Positions 22,648 to 34,424 of a stretch of 64,000 nt of DNA are shown here, one piece after another. The stretch covers positions 3,849,001-3,913,000 of the forward strand of contig NC_057820.1 of assembly GCF_910594005.1 (NCBI RefSeq), written 5' to 3'. Under the pieces are notes generated by a model. That model saw nothing but the letters and a program-made list of their open reading frames with translations, did not search any database and was not told the origin of the DNA. Each line of letters opens with the position of its first letter. The stretch's first letter is position 1. Source of the DNA: Cervus elaphus (taxonomy: Eukaryota; Chordata; Mammalia; Artiodactyla; Cervidae). The position numbers and the translations under genes are program-made.

Positions 22648-24261
22648 ATGCTCTGCGTGCTGCTGCTTCTGCCGGGCGTGCTGGGCGCTGCCCTGGCCAG
22701 CTCCATCTCTGGCCCCAAGGAGTGCACCAAGGGCCCGGCGGTGTGGTGTCGGGACCTGCAGGCAGCGACGCGATGTGGGGCGGTTGGGCACTGCCGCATC
22801 ACGGTCTGGAGCCAGCCCACTGCCAGGTCCCTGCCCTGTGACCTGTGCCTGGACGTAGCAGCCACTGCCAGCAATGGGCTGAACCCCGAGGCCGCCGAGA
22901 CCGACGTCCTGGCTGTGGTGATGAAGACCTGTGAGTGGCTTCCCAGCCAGGAGTCTTCGGTGAAATGCAAGGGGATGGTGGATGCCCACGGCTCCGCCAT
23001 CCTGAGCATGCTCGGCGGGGACCTGGGCAGTGCCCCACGACAGGTGTGCACGGCTCTCACCCTCTGCCAGCCGCTGCAGAGGCGCCCGGCCACCCCGGGG
23101 CCACTCTCCGAGGAGGACATATACGACATGGTGGCCCCGTTCGTGGCCAATGGCCTCCTCGGCTCCCACCGTCAGCGGATTCCCGCGGGCACCGTGTGCC
23201 AGGACTGTGTCCGGCTGGTCACCCGGCTCCAGGGTGCCCTTGGGCCCGACCTGTCCAGCCTGGCGCAGGTGACCACACGGGAGCAGTGTGAGTCCCTGGG
23301 GCCGGGCCTGGCTTTCCTTTGCAAGAACTACATCCACCAGTTTTTTGCTCCTGCTGAGCAAACACTGAGGTTCATGCCGCCCAGCGAGATCTGCGAAAAC
23401 GAAGGCTTCTGTGAGGAACGGCAGGGACCTGCCCACTCAGCTCACGTGGCTGCCGTGGACGGGGTCCCCGCCCTAGAGCTGGCGTCTCCGTGGAAGAAGA
23501 GCGAGGTGCAGATGCAGGGTCCCGTGGCCTGTGACGTGTGCCTGCAGGTGGTGCAGAGGCTGGACCACTGGCTGGAAAGCAGCAGCAGCAAGACCCTCAT
23601 CAGCCAGGCCCTGGAGCGTGTGTGTTCCACGCTGCCCCCTCCCGTGGGCCGGGAGTGCATCAAGCTGGTGGACACCTACACCCCCACGCTGGTGGACGTC
23701 CTGAGCAGAATCACCCCGGAAAAGATGTGCACAGTTGTCCGACTGTGCAGAGGATGGAGGCGGGCCCGGGCGGTCCACGAGGGCCCCACAAACACGCTGC
23801 CTGGCCTCCTGGACCAGGACAGCCTCTGCAGGGGGTGCCAGCGGCTGTTCGGTCTGTCCATCCACAACCTGGAGCAGAAGAGCACCGAGCGCCGCGTCCT
23901 GCGGGCCTTCAAGCTCGCCTGCGGCATCCTGCCGTTGCCCTTCATGGTGCAGTGCGGCCACTTCGTGAGCGAGTACCAGCCCGTTCTCATGGAGACCCTC
24001 AGGGACATGATGGACCCCACCACCCTCTGCACGAAGTTGCGCGCCTGCCGCGACCCCAGAGACGTGCTGCTGGGCACCGACCAGTGCGTCCTGGGCCCGA
24101 GCTTCTGGTGCCAGAGCCGGGAGGCAGCCCAGATGTGCAACACGGTGGAGCACTGCCAGCGCCGCGTGTGGAAGGAGGTGCCCTCGCAAGCCGAGAGTGT
24201 GGGCGACCCCGGCTGCCCCAGCCAGTATCCCCCTGCCCCCGAGAGGCCCGCCTCTCCTTGA
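22648..24261 (+). CDS. PSAPL1: Prosaposin-like protein 1, intronless
   Basis: A single uninterrupted 537-codon frame encodes a secreted or lysosomal prosaposin paralogue. Prosaposin is cleaved into saposins, small lipid-presenting cofactors of sphingolipid hydrolases. Visible domains are a hydrophobic signal peptide (residues 1 to about 17), an N-terminal SapA domain (C26, C34, C43, C49), four saposin-B domains, and a C-terminal SapA domain (C480, C488, C497, C503). The saposin-B cysteine sextets are C64/67/95/107/134/140, C184/187/214/225/249/255, C295/298/326/337/361/367 and C394/397/425/436/461/467. The last two resemble saposins C and D. The start is the first ATG below a TATA box, has G at -3, and opens directly onto the signal peptide. 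The parent gene PSAP has many introns, so this is an old retrocopy; no poly-A or target duplication is visible. It lies antisense inside a SORCS2 intron. The protein has no N-X-S/T sequon, and about 34 residues follow the last cysteine pair of the SapA domain. Identity is near certain; processing and activity are inferred. Confidence 0.96.
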   Translation: MLCVLLLLPGVLGAALASSISGPKECTKGPAVWCRDLQAATRCGAVGHCRITVWSQPTARSLPCDLCLDVAATASNGLNPEAAETDVLAVVMKTCEWLPSQESSVKCKGMVDAHGSAILSMLGGDLGSAPRQVCTALTLCQPLQRRPATPGPLSEEDIYDMVAPFVANGLLGSHRQRIPAGTVCQDCVRLVTRLQGALGPDLSSLAQVTTREQCESLGPGLAFLCKNYIHQFFAPAEQTLRFMPPSEICENEGFCEERQGPAHSAHVAAVDGVPALELASPWKKSEVQMQGPVACDVCLQVVQRLDHWLESSSSKTLISQALERVCSTLPPPVGRECIKLVDTYTPTLVDVLSRITPEKMCTVVRLCRGWRRARAVHEGPTNTLPGLLDQDSLCRGCQRLFGLSIHNLEQKSTERRVLRAFKLACGILPLPFMVQCGHFVSEYQPVLMETLRDMMDPTTLCTKLRACRDPRDVLLGTDQCVLGPSFWCQSREAAQMCNTVEHCQRRVWKEVPSQAESVGDPGCPSQYPPAPERPASP

Positions 24262-25114
24262 ATCCCACAGGGCCCTGTGAGGTGGGCACTGCCCCACATC
24301 CCAGATGAGAACTATGGCTCCCAGCGGGGAGGCTGGAAAGGACCTGAGCTCCGTCCTGACCCCAGGCCCATGGCTGTGCCCTTGCTCATGCCGCGAGTGG
24401 ACTGGAACCACCTGTTTCACTACCGCCGCCAGCCGCCCGCCCTGGCTCTCCATCACTGTGCTGTCGCTGATGGTGGGGGGCGGGGGGGCAGGGTCTGGCA
24501 GTGGCCTCTGGTGCCCCTGCTACACTTTGCCAATGGGGTCCCACCTGGGGTGAGCAGTGGCAGGGCAGAGCATGGGTGGTGAAGGGGCCATGACGGCTGG
24601 CGGGGAGGGGGTGGTAGGTCTTATCCACCAGCCACCATCATCTGCTCAGGCCACAGCGGCTCAACCTTGGGGTCCTGGCAGTGGCCTCAAAGGTGCATAT
24701 GACATGTTGAGTGTCTCTCTGGGGAGGAGGCTGGGGTTTTGGCTAAATGCCCCGAGCAGTTCTTGGGCTCAGCGAAGTCCTTCTGACACCCCACGCCCAC
24801 CACAGGAGCCTCTCCCCGCACCCCAGACTCTAGGCTGCGGGGAAACCTGTGCTGCACTCCAGGTGAGGAGAGGAAAACATGCCGTGAAAGAGCCCAGGGA
24901 GTCAGACAATGGTGGGCAGATCCTCCACCTGTCGGAGCCTCAGTTTTCTAATCTGTAGAATAGGGCTGATAACACCAGTCTCATGGGGATGCTGAGACCA
25001 TTAGAGGAGATGTCCCTGAGCTTCTTCCTCTGAAAGAACCAGCAGCCATCCATCTGCTGGGGCCAGCAAGACCCAGCTCAGGGTCCCCAGCAGAATCTGG
25101 CAGTGCAGGTATTG
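24262..25114 (+). other. Presumed 3' UTR / flank of PSAPL1
   Basis: No coding continuation is visible after the PSAPL1 stop. The first 600 bp are GC-rich and unique. The distal part contains a MIR-like remnant. It is called 3' UTR only because the next AATAAA is at 25115. Confidence 0.35.
24890..25020 (+). mobile_element. MIR SINE remnant
   Basis: Core AGCCTCAGTTTTCTAATCTG followed by TAGAATAGGGCTGATAACAC. Confidence 0.75.
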
Positions 25115-25120
25115 AATAAA
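25115..25120 (+). terminator. Candidate polyadenylation signal for PSAPL1
   Basis: This is the first canonical AATAAA I see downstream of the PSAPL1 stop codon, giving a 3' UTR of about 0.85 kb. A MIR-like remnant (24890-25020) would lie within that UTR. The hexamer is real; its use is an inference. Confidence 0.4.
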
Positions 25121-26297
25121 TCGCAAGCTTCCTCCCAGTGGCATTTGCTGTCTTCTCATTCTCCTGAGGCCCTGGGCACGAGCTGCTGTAGCACCCCCTT
25201 CTTTCTGGCCTTGCCCAGGCATTCCCCTCCTCCAAGAAGCCCTCCTGAGGCTCTCAGCCCAGTTCAGGTACCCTGTGTGGTTTCTCCTCATGCCATATTG
25301 TCATCATCACCCCCAGCACACAGTGTGATCCCCTTGGGGTGGCCATGGGGCATGACTCCCGCTGTCTCTCGTGCACACAGCACAGGCCTGGCACTCAGTA
25401 GGTGCTGAAACATTCGTGGGTCACACACATGAGCATTTCAGTGGAGCCCGGGCCTAGAGAGGCCCCGCAGCTGCTTTCAGATGAATCCCTCTGGAGGAAG
25501 AGAAGTGCCCAGGCCTGGGTTACATACAGGAGACCCGAGTGGGCGCTGTTTACTGAGAAGCCACACCTGAGCACTTGGGTAAGTGTCCTGGGCCCCAGCC
25601 ATTGCCCCAGGGAGACAGGTGCACCCGGCCTGAACTTCCAGCCTCCTTGGTGCTGGCATCTGCAGGCTGTGGCTGGGCCCACTGGTCAGCCCTGTGCACG
25701 GTGGCAAGGGCGCCGGCCCACAACCTGAGCGTCCAGATGTGCAGGGAGGGAGGCAGCCCTGCCCAGATTCCTCGACACAGATGCCTGTGATGGACGGACT
25801 TGCAGACTGTGGGACTGGGCACGGACCGCGTCTCTGGGAACAGCCCTGGGGGCTGTCGGCCTGCGGAGCCTGTCCCCTCTCTGGGACAGGGTGGGCTGTG
25901 GCCCCTCTTCTGGCCTGTCTGGGGGACACCTGCTGACAACGGTGAGACAGATCTCAGCTTCCTGGGATGTCACTGCTCACACGTGATGGCCTGGGAGCGG
26001 CCAGGAGGGGGTGAGCACCACGTCTCACGGGTGCCTCGCCCATGCAGAGCCAAGGTGCCCTCCCATCACCTCCTCCGGCCCAAAGCGGCCTGCGGCAGGC
26101 AGTCAGTGAAAGGTCTCCACGTGCCCCTCCCCCAGGCCTGGGAACCAGCTACCCCCACCGCCCACTCCAGACCTGTGGCTGCACGTCAGCCCAGCCGTGC
26201 ACCCGGCATGCTGGTCATCCACGGACACTGACGGCTGGCCACCCCCGAGGGCTTCCCATCTGCCCCAAGAGCTCCGCCTGGCTTCACGCCTCCCCCT
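25121..26297. other. Unique intronic sequence
   Basis: A possible MIR 3' end (GGCCTGGCACTCAGTAGGTG) at about 25385-25410. Otherwise nothing recognised. Confidence 0.4.
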
Positions 26298-26415
26298 CCA
26301 CAACCACCTTGAGGGAGGCACCGTGATCACCCCATTTCGTAGACGTGGAAACAGAAACCAGAGAGGTTCAGTAATTGGCCCAAGGTCACACAGTTAGGAC
26401 GCAGTGAAGCCAGGA
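26298..26415 (-). mobile_element. MIR SINE remnant
   Basis: Antisense core: CAGAGAGGTTCAGTAATTGG then CCAAGGTCACACAGTTAGGA. Confidence 0.85.
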
Positions 26416-27437
26416 GTCCAGCCCAGATAGGAACGGGCTCCAGGGCCTGTGTTCCTGACCCTCACCCTCGCTGGTGGAGTTCAAGGCCTGATTCCAGCAC
26501 TCCACGGCCTCTGCCTCAGTTTCCCATTCCTGAACGGATGCCCCGCTCCCTGGGTCCTCAGTGGGACCAGTGTATGTGAAGGGCCCTCTCGGCAGACACA
26601 CAGTCAGGAAGAGGCTCTTCACACCTCCTCCCCCACAGGACCGGCCTTTCTGCATTTCTAGGCTGCCTCCTACGCTGTCTTTCATTGTTTTCTTTTTGCA
26701 TATCTTCGTCCTAAGACACGCACTGAGGTTTCTGGATCGGATATGGCTGATTTGTTTTCCCCAAGTGAGTGTCTTAACCATGCTCTGCTGCTGTTTCCTT
26801 ATCATTTCCCACATCAAATTCCTTTTCGATGAGAAAGCTGGGGGGGTGGGGGGGGCGGCTAAATTAGCTGACTGCAGCTGCCAAGGCCATGAGAGCATGC
26901 ATGCAGGGGTGCCGGGACACCCGGCCCCAGGGAGCCTGTGAAGGTCTCCACCGGGCAGCGGACGGAGGGCCTTGGGGAGCACTTCCTTAGCATGGAAGCC
27001 TGTGACTCCACCATCATCCCCAGACCTCTCAGTGGGTGTGTTGTAGGCTTGTGTCTGCGCACACATTCACTTCTGCATGGATGGTTTGCATAGAGCCAGA
27101 GTCTGCTGAGCCAACCCCGTATCCAGGGAGGGTAGGGGGGAGGACAGGGAGCAGGTCTGCCCTTCATGCTCCTTCCTCTGCCTCAATCTCTTTGTCTGGG
27201 AAATGGGCCACTAACCCCAAAAATGATTCCCAACAGTGGAAGTGCTTCCCAAGCCAGCCCCCTGGATGGCTGGGACCAGTGCAACAGACGTCCCACTAAA
27301 GTCCTGCTTCCTCCATGGCCCCGCCCCTCTCGGTCATCTGCATTGCAGCCTCCCAGGCCTCTGTGAAGGTCCCTCCCTCCTGCCGTCCTCTGTCCCCATG
27401 TCGCCTCCCTGCCAGCATCTGTACTCATCCCACTTCG
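26416..27437. other. Unique intronic sequence
   Basis: A T-rich, lower-GC stretch at 26680-26830 contrasts with its surroundings. No exon recognised. Confidence 0.4.
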
Positions 27438-27658
27438 ATCAGTTCAGTTCAGTTCAGTTCAGTTCAGTCGCTCAGTCACGTCCAACTCTTTGCGAACCCA
27501 GGGACTGCAGCATGCCAGGTCTCCCTGTCCATCACCAACTCCCAGAGGTTGCTCAAACTCATGTCCATCGAGTTGGTGATGCCATCCAACCATTTTATCT
27601 TCTGTCATCCCCTTCTCCTCCTGCCTTCAATCTTTCCCAGCATCAGGGTCTTCCTCAG
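27438..27658 (-). mobile_element. BovB LINE 3' end with (TTCAG)n tail
   Basis: The left end is a pentanucleotide run (27440-27468), the reverse complement of the BovB ACTGA tail. About 190 bp of BovB 3' sequence follow, ending at CATCAGGGTCTTCC. Confidence 0.93.
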
Positions 27659-28539
27659 TGGTCACCATTGAAGGCAGTCTGGCCCCTGAACCATGGGCAG
27701 CTCCAGTTCCTAGACTTGCCCCACCTCCCCACCCCACTGCCATCCCCCCTGGGCCCCACTCGGACACTCTGGCCCACCCCTCCTCGCAGGAACTCAAGAG
27801 TGGCAGTGGGGGGTAGGCCAGGGGCAGGAGCGACCCTGACTTGAGTCAGCATCAGGTCTGTTTCATCCCCACCAGGTCCTAATGCTGGTGATGCAGGGAT
27901 GTTACCGACGCCCAGCCCAGCAGGCTCAAATCTCTGTGGCCCAGAGAGAGACCGCGTCTTGCCTGGGCCCTGTCGTGGGGGTTCGAGCCCCCAAGCTTAG
28001 GCTTCAGCTGCATTTAGAGTCTGGCTCTGATGCAGTGAAAGGCATGAGAAACAGCTGCATCCGGTCCCTCCAAGACCCCCAGGGGCCTGAGCCCCAACTT
28101 ACAGAAGGGTCTGCTCTTCCCTCCCTAAGAGGCCCCTAAGTACATCTTCGTGCCCCCCTGCACTGACACAGTTGCTGTGATACTGCCCTGGAGGCTCAGA
28201 CTGTGCCAGATCTCACCTCTGGACCCCCGGGACGAACCAGACACAGGTGCTAGTCAGGAGCCCTGCTGGCGGCAAGCGGGGCCCATCATGCCAGGCCCAG
28301 CAGTGACTCCACATCCCTGTCTCCTGCCGCCATGGGGACCTCCCTATCTAGATGGTCCAGCTTCCAGAGACCAAGCCTGCCACCCCGGGAAGGCTGCTCT
28401 TGTCCCACTGCTCTGAAACTCCCCCAGATTCACCGCATGCCCGCTGTCACTGGGGCCAGGCCTGATTTGGCATGGTGGGACATTTCTGAGACAGTCAGGG
28501 AATCTTGGGGGCAGAGTGGAGAGAATGCAGGCCATGTGG
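27659..28539. other. Unique intronic sequence
   Basis: Nothing recognised. Confidence 0.4.
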
Positions 28540-28720
28540 GGGTCATGTTCGAGCCTGGCTTCGCCACTCACTGTGGTATGACCTTGGGCAGGTTCCTTAG
28601 CAAGTCTGAGCCTCGGTTGCCCTGTGCGTATGTCACGGATAATGAAGGTGCCCCTCCCATGGCATCTGCTGGAGGACTGAGCGAGGTACCACATCGGAGC
28701 CGGGCACACACAGCTGGAGA
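28540..28720 (+). mobile_element. MIR SINE remnant
   Basis: Nearly full MIR order: GAGCCTGGCTTCGCCACTCA, ATGACCTTGGGCAGGTTCCT, GAGCCTCGGTTGCCC, then GGATAATGAAGGTGCC. Confidence 0.8.
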
Positions 28721-30734
28721 GGTCACCAGCCCCGGCCTGAGCTAAATGTTTGCAAGTTCCTGCAGCTCGTAGAATCCGGGAACATGGGCCGAGGCCCAAG
28801 GGCCTAAGGCCACCAGGTCGGCCTTAGACAGTCTGCCCATCAGATGTTCCGGGCATTCCGACTGTCCTGCTGAGCCCCGTGCAAAGTGTGAGGTTGTCTG
28901 GGAGAAGCTGCTGGACACGGGAGGAGTGGGCAGATGGGGAAAGAGACGGCGGAGGGGAGGGAGACACAGAGATTGGGAAGGATCTTCCCATCTCCATGAC
29001 ACCCCGGTTTCTCTCCAGAAAAACTAGCACCTTCAACACTCTGACAGCACGTGCTCGGTCCCCGAGCCCCAGCGGCCTCCCCCAGCTTGGCTGTGTGTGC
29101 CGGGAGGCCTGCTCTGGAGAAAACCCAGCAGTAAAGGCCTACCCAGCCTTCCCACTCCTCGGGCTCCGGGCCACCAGCCCCCACTGCATCTCAGCACACG
29201 CTTGCTGGCCGTGGGAAGCAATGTCTTGGGAATAGCAGGCTCAACCCGGGGCTCTCTGCTGAGACAAACTGGGCCCTGACCCCCAGCACCAGCCTCTCAG
29301 CCGTCCTCCCGGGCCTGCAGCCGAACAGATCCCCCGTGACTCCCGCTGAGGGGTCACGAGCTGGGGTGTCTGAAAACAGTGCTTTCCCCTCCTGGTCCCC
29401 TGGGGAAAGTGACAGGGCTACCCCCGGGGCCCTGGGCTGCAGCCTGACCCTCACGACCTGACCTGCCCACTGCTCCTCTGCCCCTCTGTTCCCCTCTGTA
29501 ACTAGAAGAAGTTGGACCAGATGGGGTCAGAGCACAGATACCCTGGGCCCGAGGGTCCTGGACAATGGCTGAAGCTAGGCCCCTTGAGGGGGCAGACTGG
29601 TGGCCCATCCCTCTAGAGGTCAGAATGCCAGGCTGCCTGTAAGAGACCTCAAAATTCTTCCATGCTGACAGCGTAATAGCTTCATTTTAGAGTCCTCTTC
29701 TGGCCAAACCAAACATGCCTGAAGATGCGGCCTGGCCCGCCAGGCCCCCAGCACGTGACCTCGGCAGGCTGGGACTCTCCTGCTGGAATTCAGTGCCTGG
29801 GCCTGTGGACCAGTCTCAGAAGCCCAGCCGGTTCTGATTCCTCATGCAGCGCCCCCCTGGAGCCTCTCTGGGGTCAGGTTTCTGGTGCAGGGAGCCATTT
29901 ATCCAGGACAATGGGGAGTCATGCAAAGGAAGGGAAAGCTCAACCCTCCCAGACCAGTTTCTCAGGTTCCCTTTCCCAGGGGAAGGGCGAGATTATGAAA
30001 CCGGGGCAGCAGAAAGGGAGAGGGGGCCTTCTGGGGCAGCTTACTCAACTGTCACGGGGCTGCGATGGGGAAGCGATGTGTGCTGCCCAAGGCCCCGCCG
30101 GCCAGACCTGGAGGGCTCCAGACCGTCCTCCATAGCCATCGCGGGCAGGGGTTGGGGCACCTGCCAAGGGCCGGTTGTAGGAGATGCTGGTTTAGCAGAA
30201 CCTGGCACTCTGGGATGTGAGTGGGTGAAAAAAGCAGGAAGGCGCCAGGCAGGCCTTGACTCCTCCGCACAGGGCTACCTGCACCTCCCCCTGCCCCCTG
30301 CCCCCAGCCCCAGGCTCCGGGGCTCAGCCCACGGGGCTCAGATCAGGGGTGGGGCTGGGTTGGTTCTGCCTTCCTGTGGGCCCCGCCCCCCACATGCAGG
30401 CCAGCGAGCATCCTGCCAGGGGTGCCGGGGATGGCACCTGCCCCTCTAGGAGGCGGGGAGCACAGGGGTTGTGGTCTGAGGCCACTTGTGCCCTGACTTT
30501 GGTGCTGGCTGTGGCGAGCCCTGGCTAGTGACCTTCCTGGGACAGGTGGGAGCCACTTCCCAGGTCTTGAGTGCAACCCTCAGGGAAGACAAAGCGGGTC
30601 CCCTGCCCTGCTTCTCCCACTGAGACCCTCCCACACCGGGAGAAGCCATCACCCCCAGTGTGGGTGGGCTAAGGAGCTGCTGGGAGTCAGCCCTGCTGGG
30701 GGGCGGGCACCAAGAGGAGAGGTTGCTAGAGAGA
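28721..30734. other. Unique GC-rich intronic sequence
   Basis: No exon, repeat or RNA recognised. Frames of up to 201 codons (29844-30449) lack domains. Confidence 0.4.
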
Positions 30735-30810
30735 CGTGCAGGGTGACTTCGGGCAAGCTGCTGCCTCGTCTGGGCCCTTGTTTCCCCACCTAGTTCAGAG
30801 GGCTGTGCAG
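30735..30810 (+). mobile_element. MIR SINE fragment
   Basis: Short core: GTGACTTCGGGCAAGCTGCT followed by GTTTCCCCACCTAGTTCAGA. Confidence 0.55.
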
Positions 30811-31230
30811 ATCCGGATTCCACAGCCAGGAGGCAGGACTCAGTGTCCACACTGGGCAGACAAAGGTGGTGAAGCCAAGAGAGGCAAAGGGACATCTTGG
30901 GGTCACATGGCTCTCAGCCAGGATCTCCCCAGCTACAGACAGAGCTCCCCATTCCATTCTGCCTGAGGCATTCCTGCTGGCAGAGGATTTTCTAAAGATG
31001 GGGCAGCTGTTACCCCATTGTTCAGAAGAGGAGCCAAAGGCCAGGTCCAGCCCCTACCACCTCCTCCTCACAGACTGCTGACACCAGGGTTACTCGCCAA
31101 GGGGAGAGGGGCCAAGGTTCCTGGGAAAAGCCAGCAGCATCCCCCCAGCCAGCAGTGCATATAGATCTGCAGAGTCCTAGGAGGCTGGAGGGTTCCAGAA
31201 CCTTCCTCAACCTTGGTGTGCTGGGGCAAA

Positions 31231-32192
31231 CTCACACCAGCTCCACCAGGACAACCAGCTCCAACAGCTCACATCTGCTCATACCAGCTCACACCAGCTT
31301 GCATCTGTTCACATCAGTTCACACCAGCTCACACAAGTTCACATCAGCTCACACCAGCTCTACCAGTTCATACCAGCTCCAGTAGGACCACCGACACCAC
31401 TAACTCCACCAGATCCACCAGCTCATATCAGCTCACACCAGCTCACACAGACTCACACTAGCTCATATCAGCTCACACCAGCTCCACCAAGACCACCAGC
31501 ACAACTAGCTCCACCAACTCACACCAGCTCACATCAGCTCAGACCAGCTCACACCAGCTCACATCAGCTTACATCTGCTCACACCAGTTCACACCAGCTC
31601 ACATCAGCTCAGCCAGCTCACACCAGCTCACATCAGCTTACATCTGTTCACACCAGTTCACACCAGCTCACATCAGCTCAGGCCAGCTCACACCAGCTCA
31701 CATCAGCTTACATATGCTCACATCAGTTCACACCAACTCACATCAGCTCATACCAACTCCACTAGGACCACCAACACCACTAGCTCCACCAGTTCTATCA
31801 GCTCATATCAGCTCACACCAGCTCACACAAGCTCACACTAGCTCACATCAGCTCACACCAGCCCCATCAGCTCACATCAGCTCACACTAGCTGAACCAGC
31901 TCACAACAGCTTGCACCTGCTCACATTAGTTCACACCAGCTCACGCAAACTCACATCAGCTCACACCAGCTAAACCAACTCATACCAGCTTGCATCAGCT
32001 CACACCAGCTCCACTAGGACCACCAACACACTAGCTCTACCAGCTCATATCAGCTCACACCAGCTCATATCAGCTCACACTAGCTCACATCAGCTCACAC
32101 CAACTCATATCAGCTCACACTAGTTCACACCAGGTCCACCAGCTCCACCAGCTCACACCAGCTCCACTAGTTCACACCAGCTCGCACCAGCT
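31231..32192. repeat. AGCT-rich decamer tandem array
   Basis: About 960 bp built from 10-bp units of the type AGCTCACACC / AGCTCACATC, with about four AGCT sites per 60 bp. A longer spacer of the form CTCCACTAGGACCACCAACA recurs near 31245, 31378, 31480, 31755 and 32009, giving an irregular higher-order pattern. Short open frames here (e.g. 31155-31385) are repeat artefacts. Confidence 0.95.
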
Positions 32193-33300
32193 GGCCAGAG
32201 TCAATCGAATACATCTCCTCCCATGTTATGTTCAGTGACTTCCTACTGGAAGCTTAAAACTGGCCATGATAAGAAACTACATCGTGGATGTTGGAAAGTG
32301 CTTCAAATTAGAAGGAGTTTTGTTGGTTTGCTTTTTGTTTCCTGGAGTGCTGGTGGTTAAACACTCACCACTCTTCCTAAAGCTCCAGAATTCAAGAACC
32401 AAAGGCAGCCTTATGCCCCTGATATATCTGCCAGGCCTCTCCGGCCTTTCTGACTACCGACTCTGCCAAATGAAGGGGGAGGGTGGGCACTGGTTCCAGA
32501 ACCAAGGCAGACCTGCCCCTACCCTCCCAGAGCCGCTCACAGCCCAGCCAAACAGAATGTCCAATCTCTCTGCTTTCAACTCCTGGGTGAACCTATTGTG
32601 TGCCAGGCACTGTTCTAGGCCCTGGGATACATCGTGAGGCACACAGGCAAGGTTGCTGCTGCCTGATGGGGGAAGAGAGACAAGCCATTTATGAAAAAGT
32701 CATACCAACATTTGGAAATGGAAATTTCATTAAAGTAGTGTCATCACAAATAATGCATTGAAATCCTGAGAGATTATAGTAAATGCAATACAGAGTAAAG
32801 AAGCTGGAGGAACAGAATCTAATGGGAAGAGCTACTTAAGAGAATGTCGTCAGGGGTCCAGAGGGGGTGACACTCACCTGACTTCCGGCTCACGTCCAGG
32901 GAAGGGTTTCAGGACAGAGATGCTGGGGCAAAGGCTGGGAGTGGGCGACAGGGGTGGGGGAGGCAGGCATGGCTGGAGTGAGTACCAGGGCTGTGGGAGA
33001 AGTGACCAGGAGGTGAGAGACATTCTCTGGGAAGCCTGTGGGGTGCAGCAAGGGGCTGCATGGACCTCCAGGTGGGATGAAAGCCGTGGGATGGTTATAA
33101 GCTGGGCAGTGATGAGTCCCTTTCCTGAGAGCCCGCTGTGGTGCTGGGTGGGCCTAAGGGGGCAGGAAGGAGCCAAGAGACCCGAGTGTGGCTGGTGCAG
33201 ACGTCCAGGTGATGGAGGCGCTGTGGGGATGGAGTGGACAGGAGTGCAGGTTCGGGACAGATCCTGGAGGAGGAACCACAGGGCCCGCTGGTGGATCAGA
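32193..33300. other. Unique intronic sequence with an L2/MIR3-like stretch
   Basis: CCTATTGTGTGCCAGGCACT then GTTCTAGGCCCTGGGATACA (about 32590-32640) is typical of an ancient L2/MIR3 remnant. The rest is unrecognised. Confidence 0.45.
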
Positions 33301-34424
33301 CGGTGAAGAGACTAAGGAGGATGTGAGTCTGAGAATAGCGTGCAGAGATCCTGGTCCTAACACATCCTCGTCCTGACACGCATGGGCCTGGGGCAGGGCC
33401 ACCGATGGGGGCCGGGGGTCTCCACACTCAGCATCCCCCACCCAGCTCTGTGCTGCCCTGCAAGGGGCCTCATGCACGTGTGTGGACTGCAGCCTGCTCA
33501 TCCCCTCCACAGCCACCCCAGCCTCACCCACCATCCATCCCTCGGGAGAGCCGGGGGAGGGGGCAGCCCGGGCTGTGGGAGGGAGCGGGGCAGCCCCCAT
33601 CCCTGGGATTTGCATGCTTCGGCAGCAGGATATCCCTCATCCCGGGGGACCCTTGTCCTGTGGGAGGGTGTGGTCCCGACGAGGCCCAGAGCAGGGTGCT
33701 CTGAGATGAAAGGGGCTTGGCTGCCAGGTCTAGAGGGGGGACTAGAGGGGGCACAGTCCACAGAGGTGAGGGGCCAGGAGCAGGTTGCGGACAGGGAGGT
33801 AGCGGAGTTTGGTTTAGACGTGTTGACCCGAGGTCACGTGTCCAATCAACCTGCAGAGTTTGGTGGCCTCTGTCCGCACCACGAAGGGTGCGTGCGGGAA
33901 AATGCTGGAAGGCAGCATCAGCCAGGCTGGAATCTCCCCATCTGGTCCTTCGTTCACAAGGGAGGAGTCAGAGGTCAACGAGGGCAATGAGTAGCTGAAG
34001 GTCACAGCGAGGGGGAGAGTGGGCCTCGGTCCATCCCTCCGCCGCTGGCCGCCCTTCCCTGAAGGCCTGCCCTGCTCTCTCAGTGCCCTTCTCAGAGCAG
34101 CAAGGGCCTCAAGACACGATCTAAGCTTCACAAGGACCCAGGGGACCGGAAGAGGATAATGTGGAGACAGGCGGGCAGAGAGGCATCGGCGATGTCCAGG
34201 GAGAGATGAGGGTGGCAGGGATGGTGGGGGAGAGGACACGAGAGATGGTGACAGAGCCTCGCGGGCTGCGACTGTGGCATAGTCTCCCCACCGGCCCCAG
34301 TGCCGGGGGGACAGAGATGCTGCTGGACCGGGGGCTTTGGAGACCCCATTCACTGCACAGAGGGACTCAGGCCTGATCCAGCAACGCTGGCCAAGGGCAA
34401 CAGCACTGCTCAAACCATGAGGAT
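33301..34424. other. Unique intronic sequence
   Basis: Nothing recognised; overlapping GC-rich frames on both strands. Confidence 0.4.

Noticed and set aside
22537..24456. Long antisense frames opposite PSAPL1 (299 and 327 codons)
   Set aside because: Shadows of a GC-rich coding strand. No recognisable domain; the + strand explains every constrained cysteine.
31155..31461. Short Ser/His/Thr-rich frames in the decamer array
   Set aside because: Repeat artefacts. The array changes register and has stops further on.
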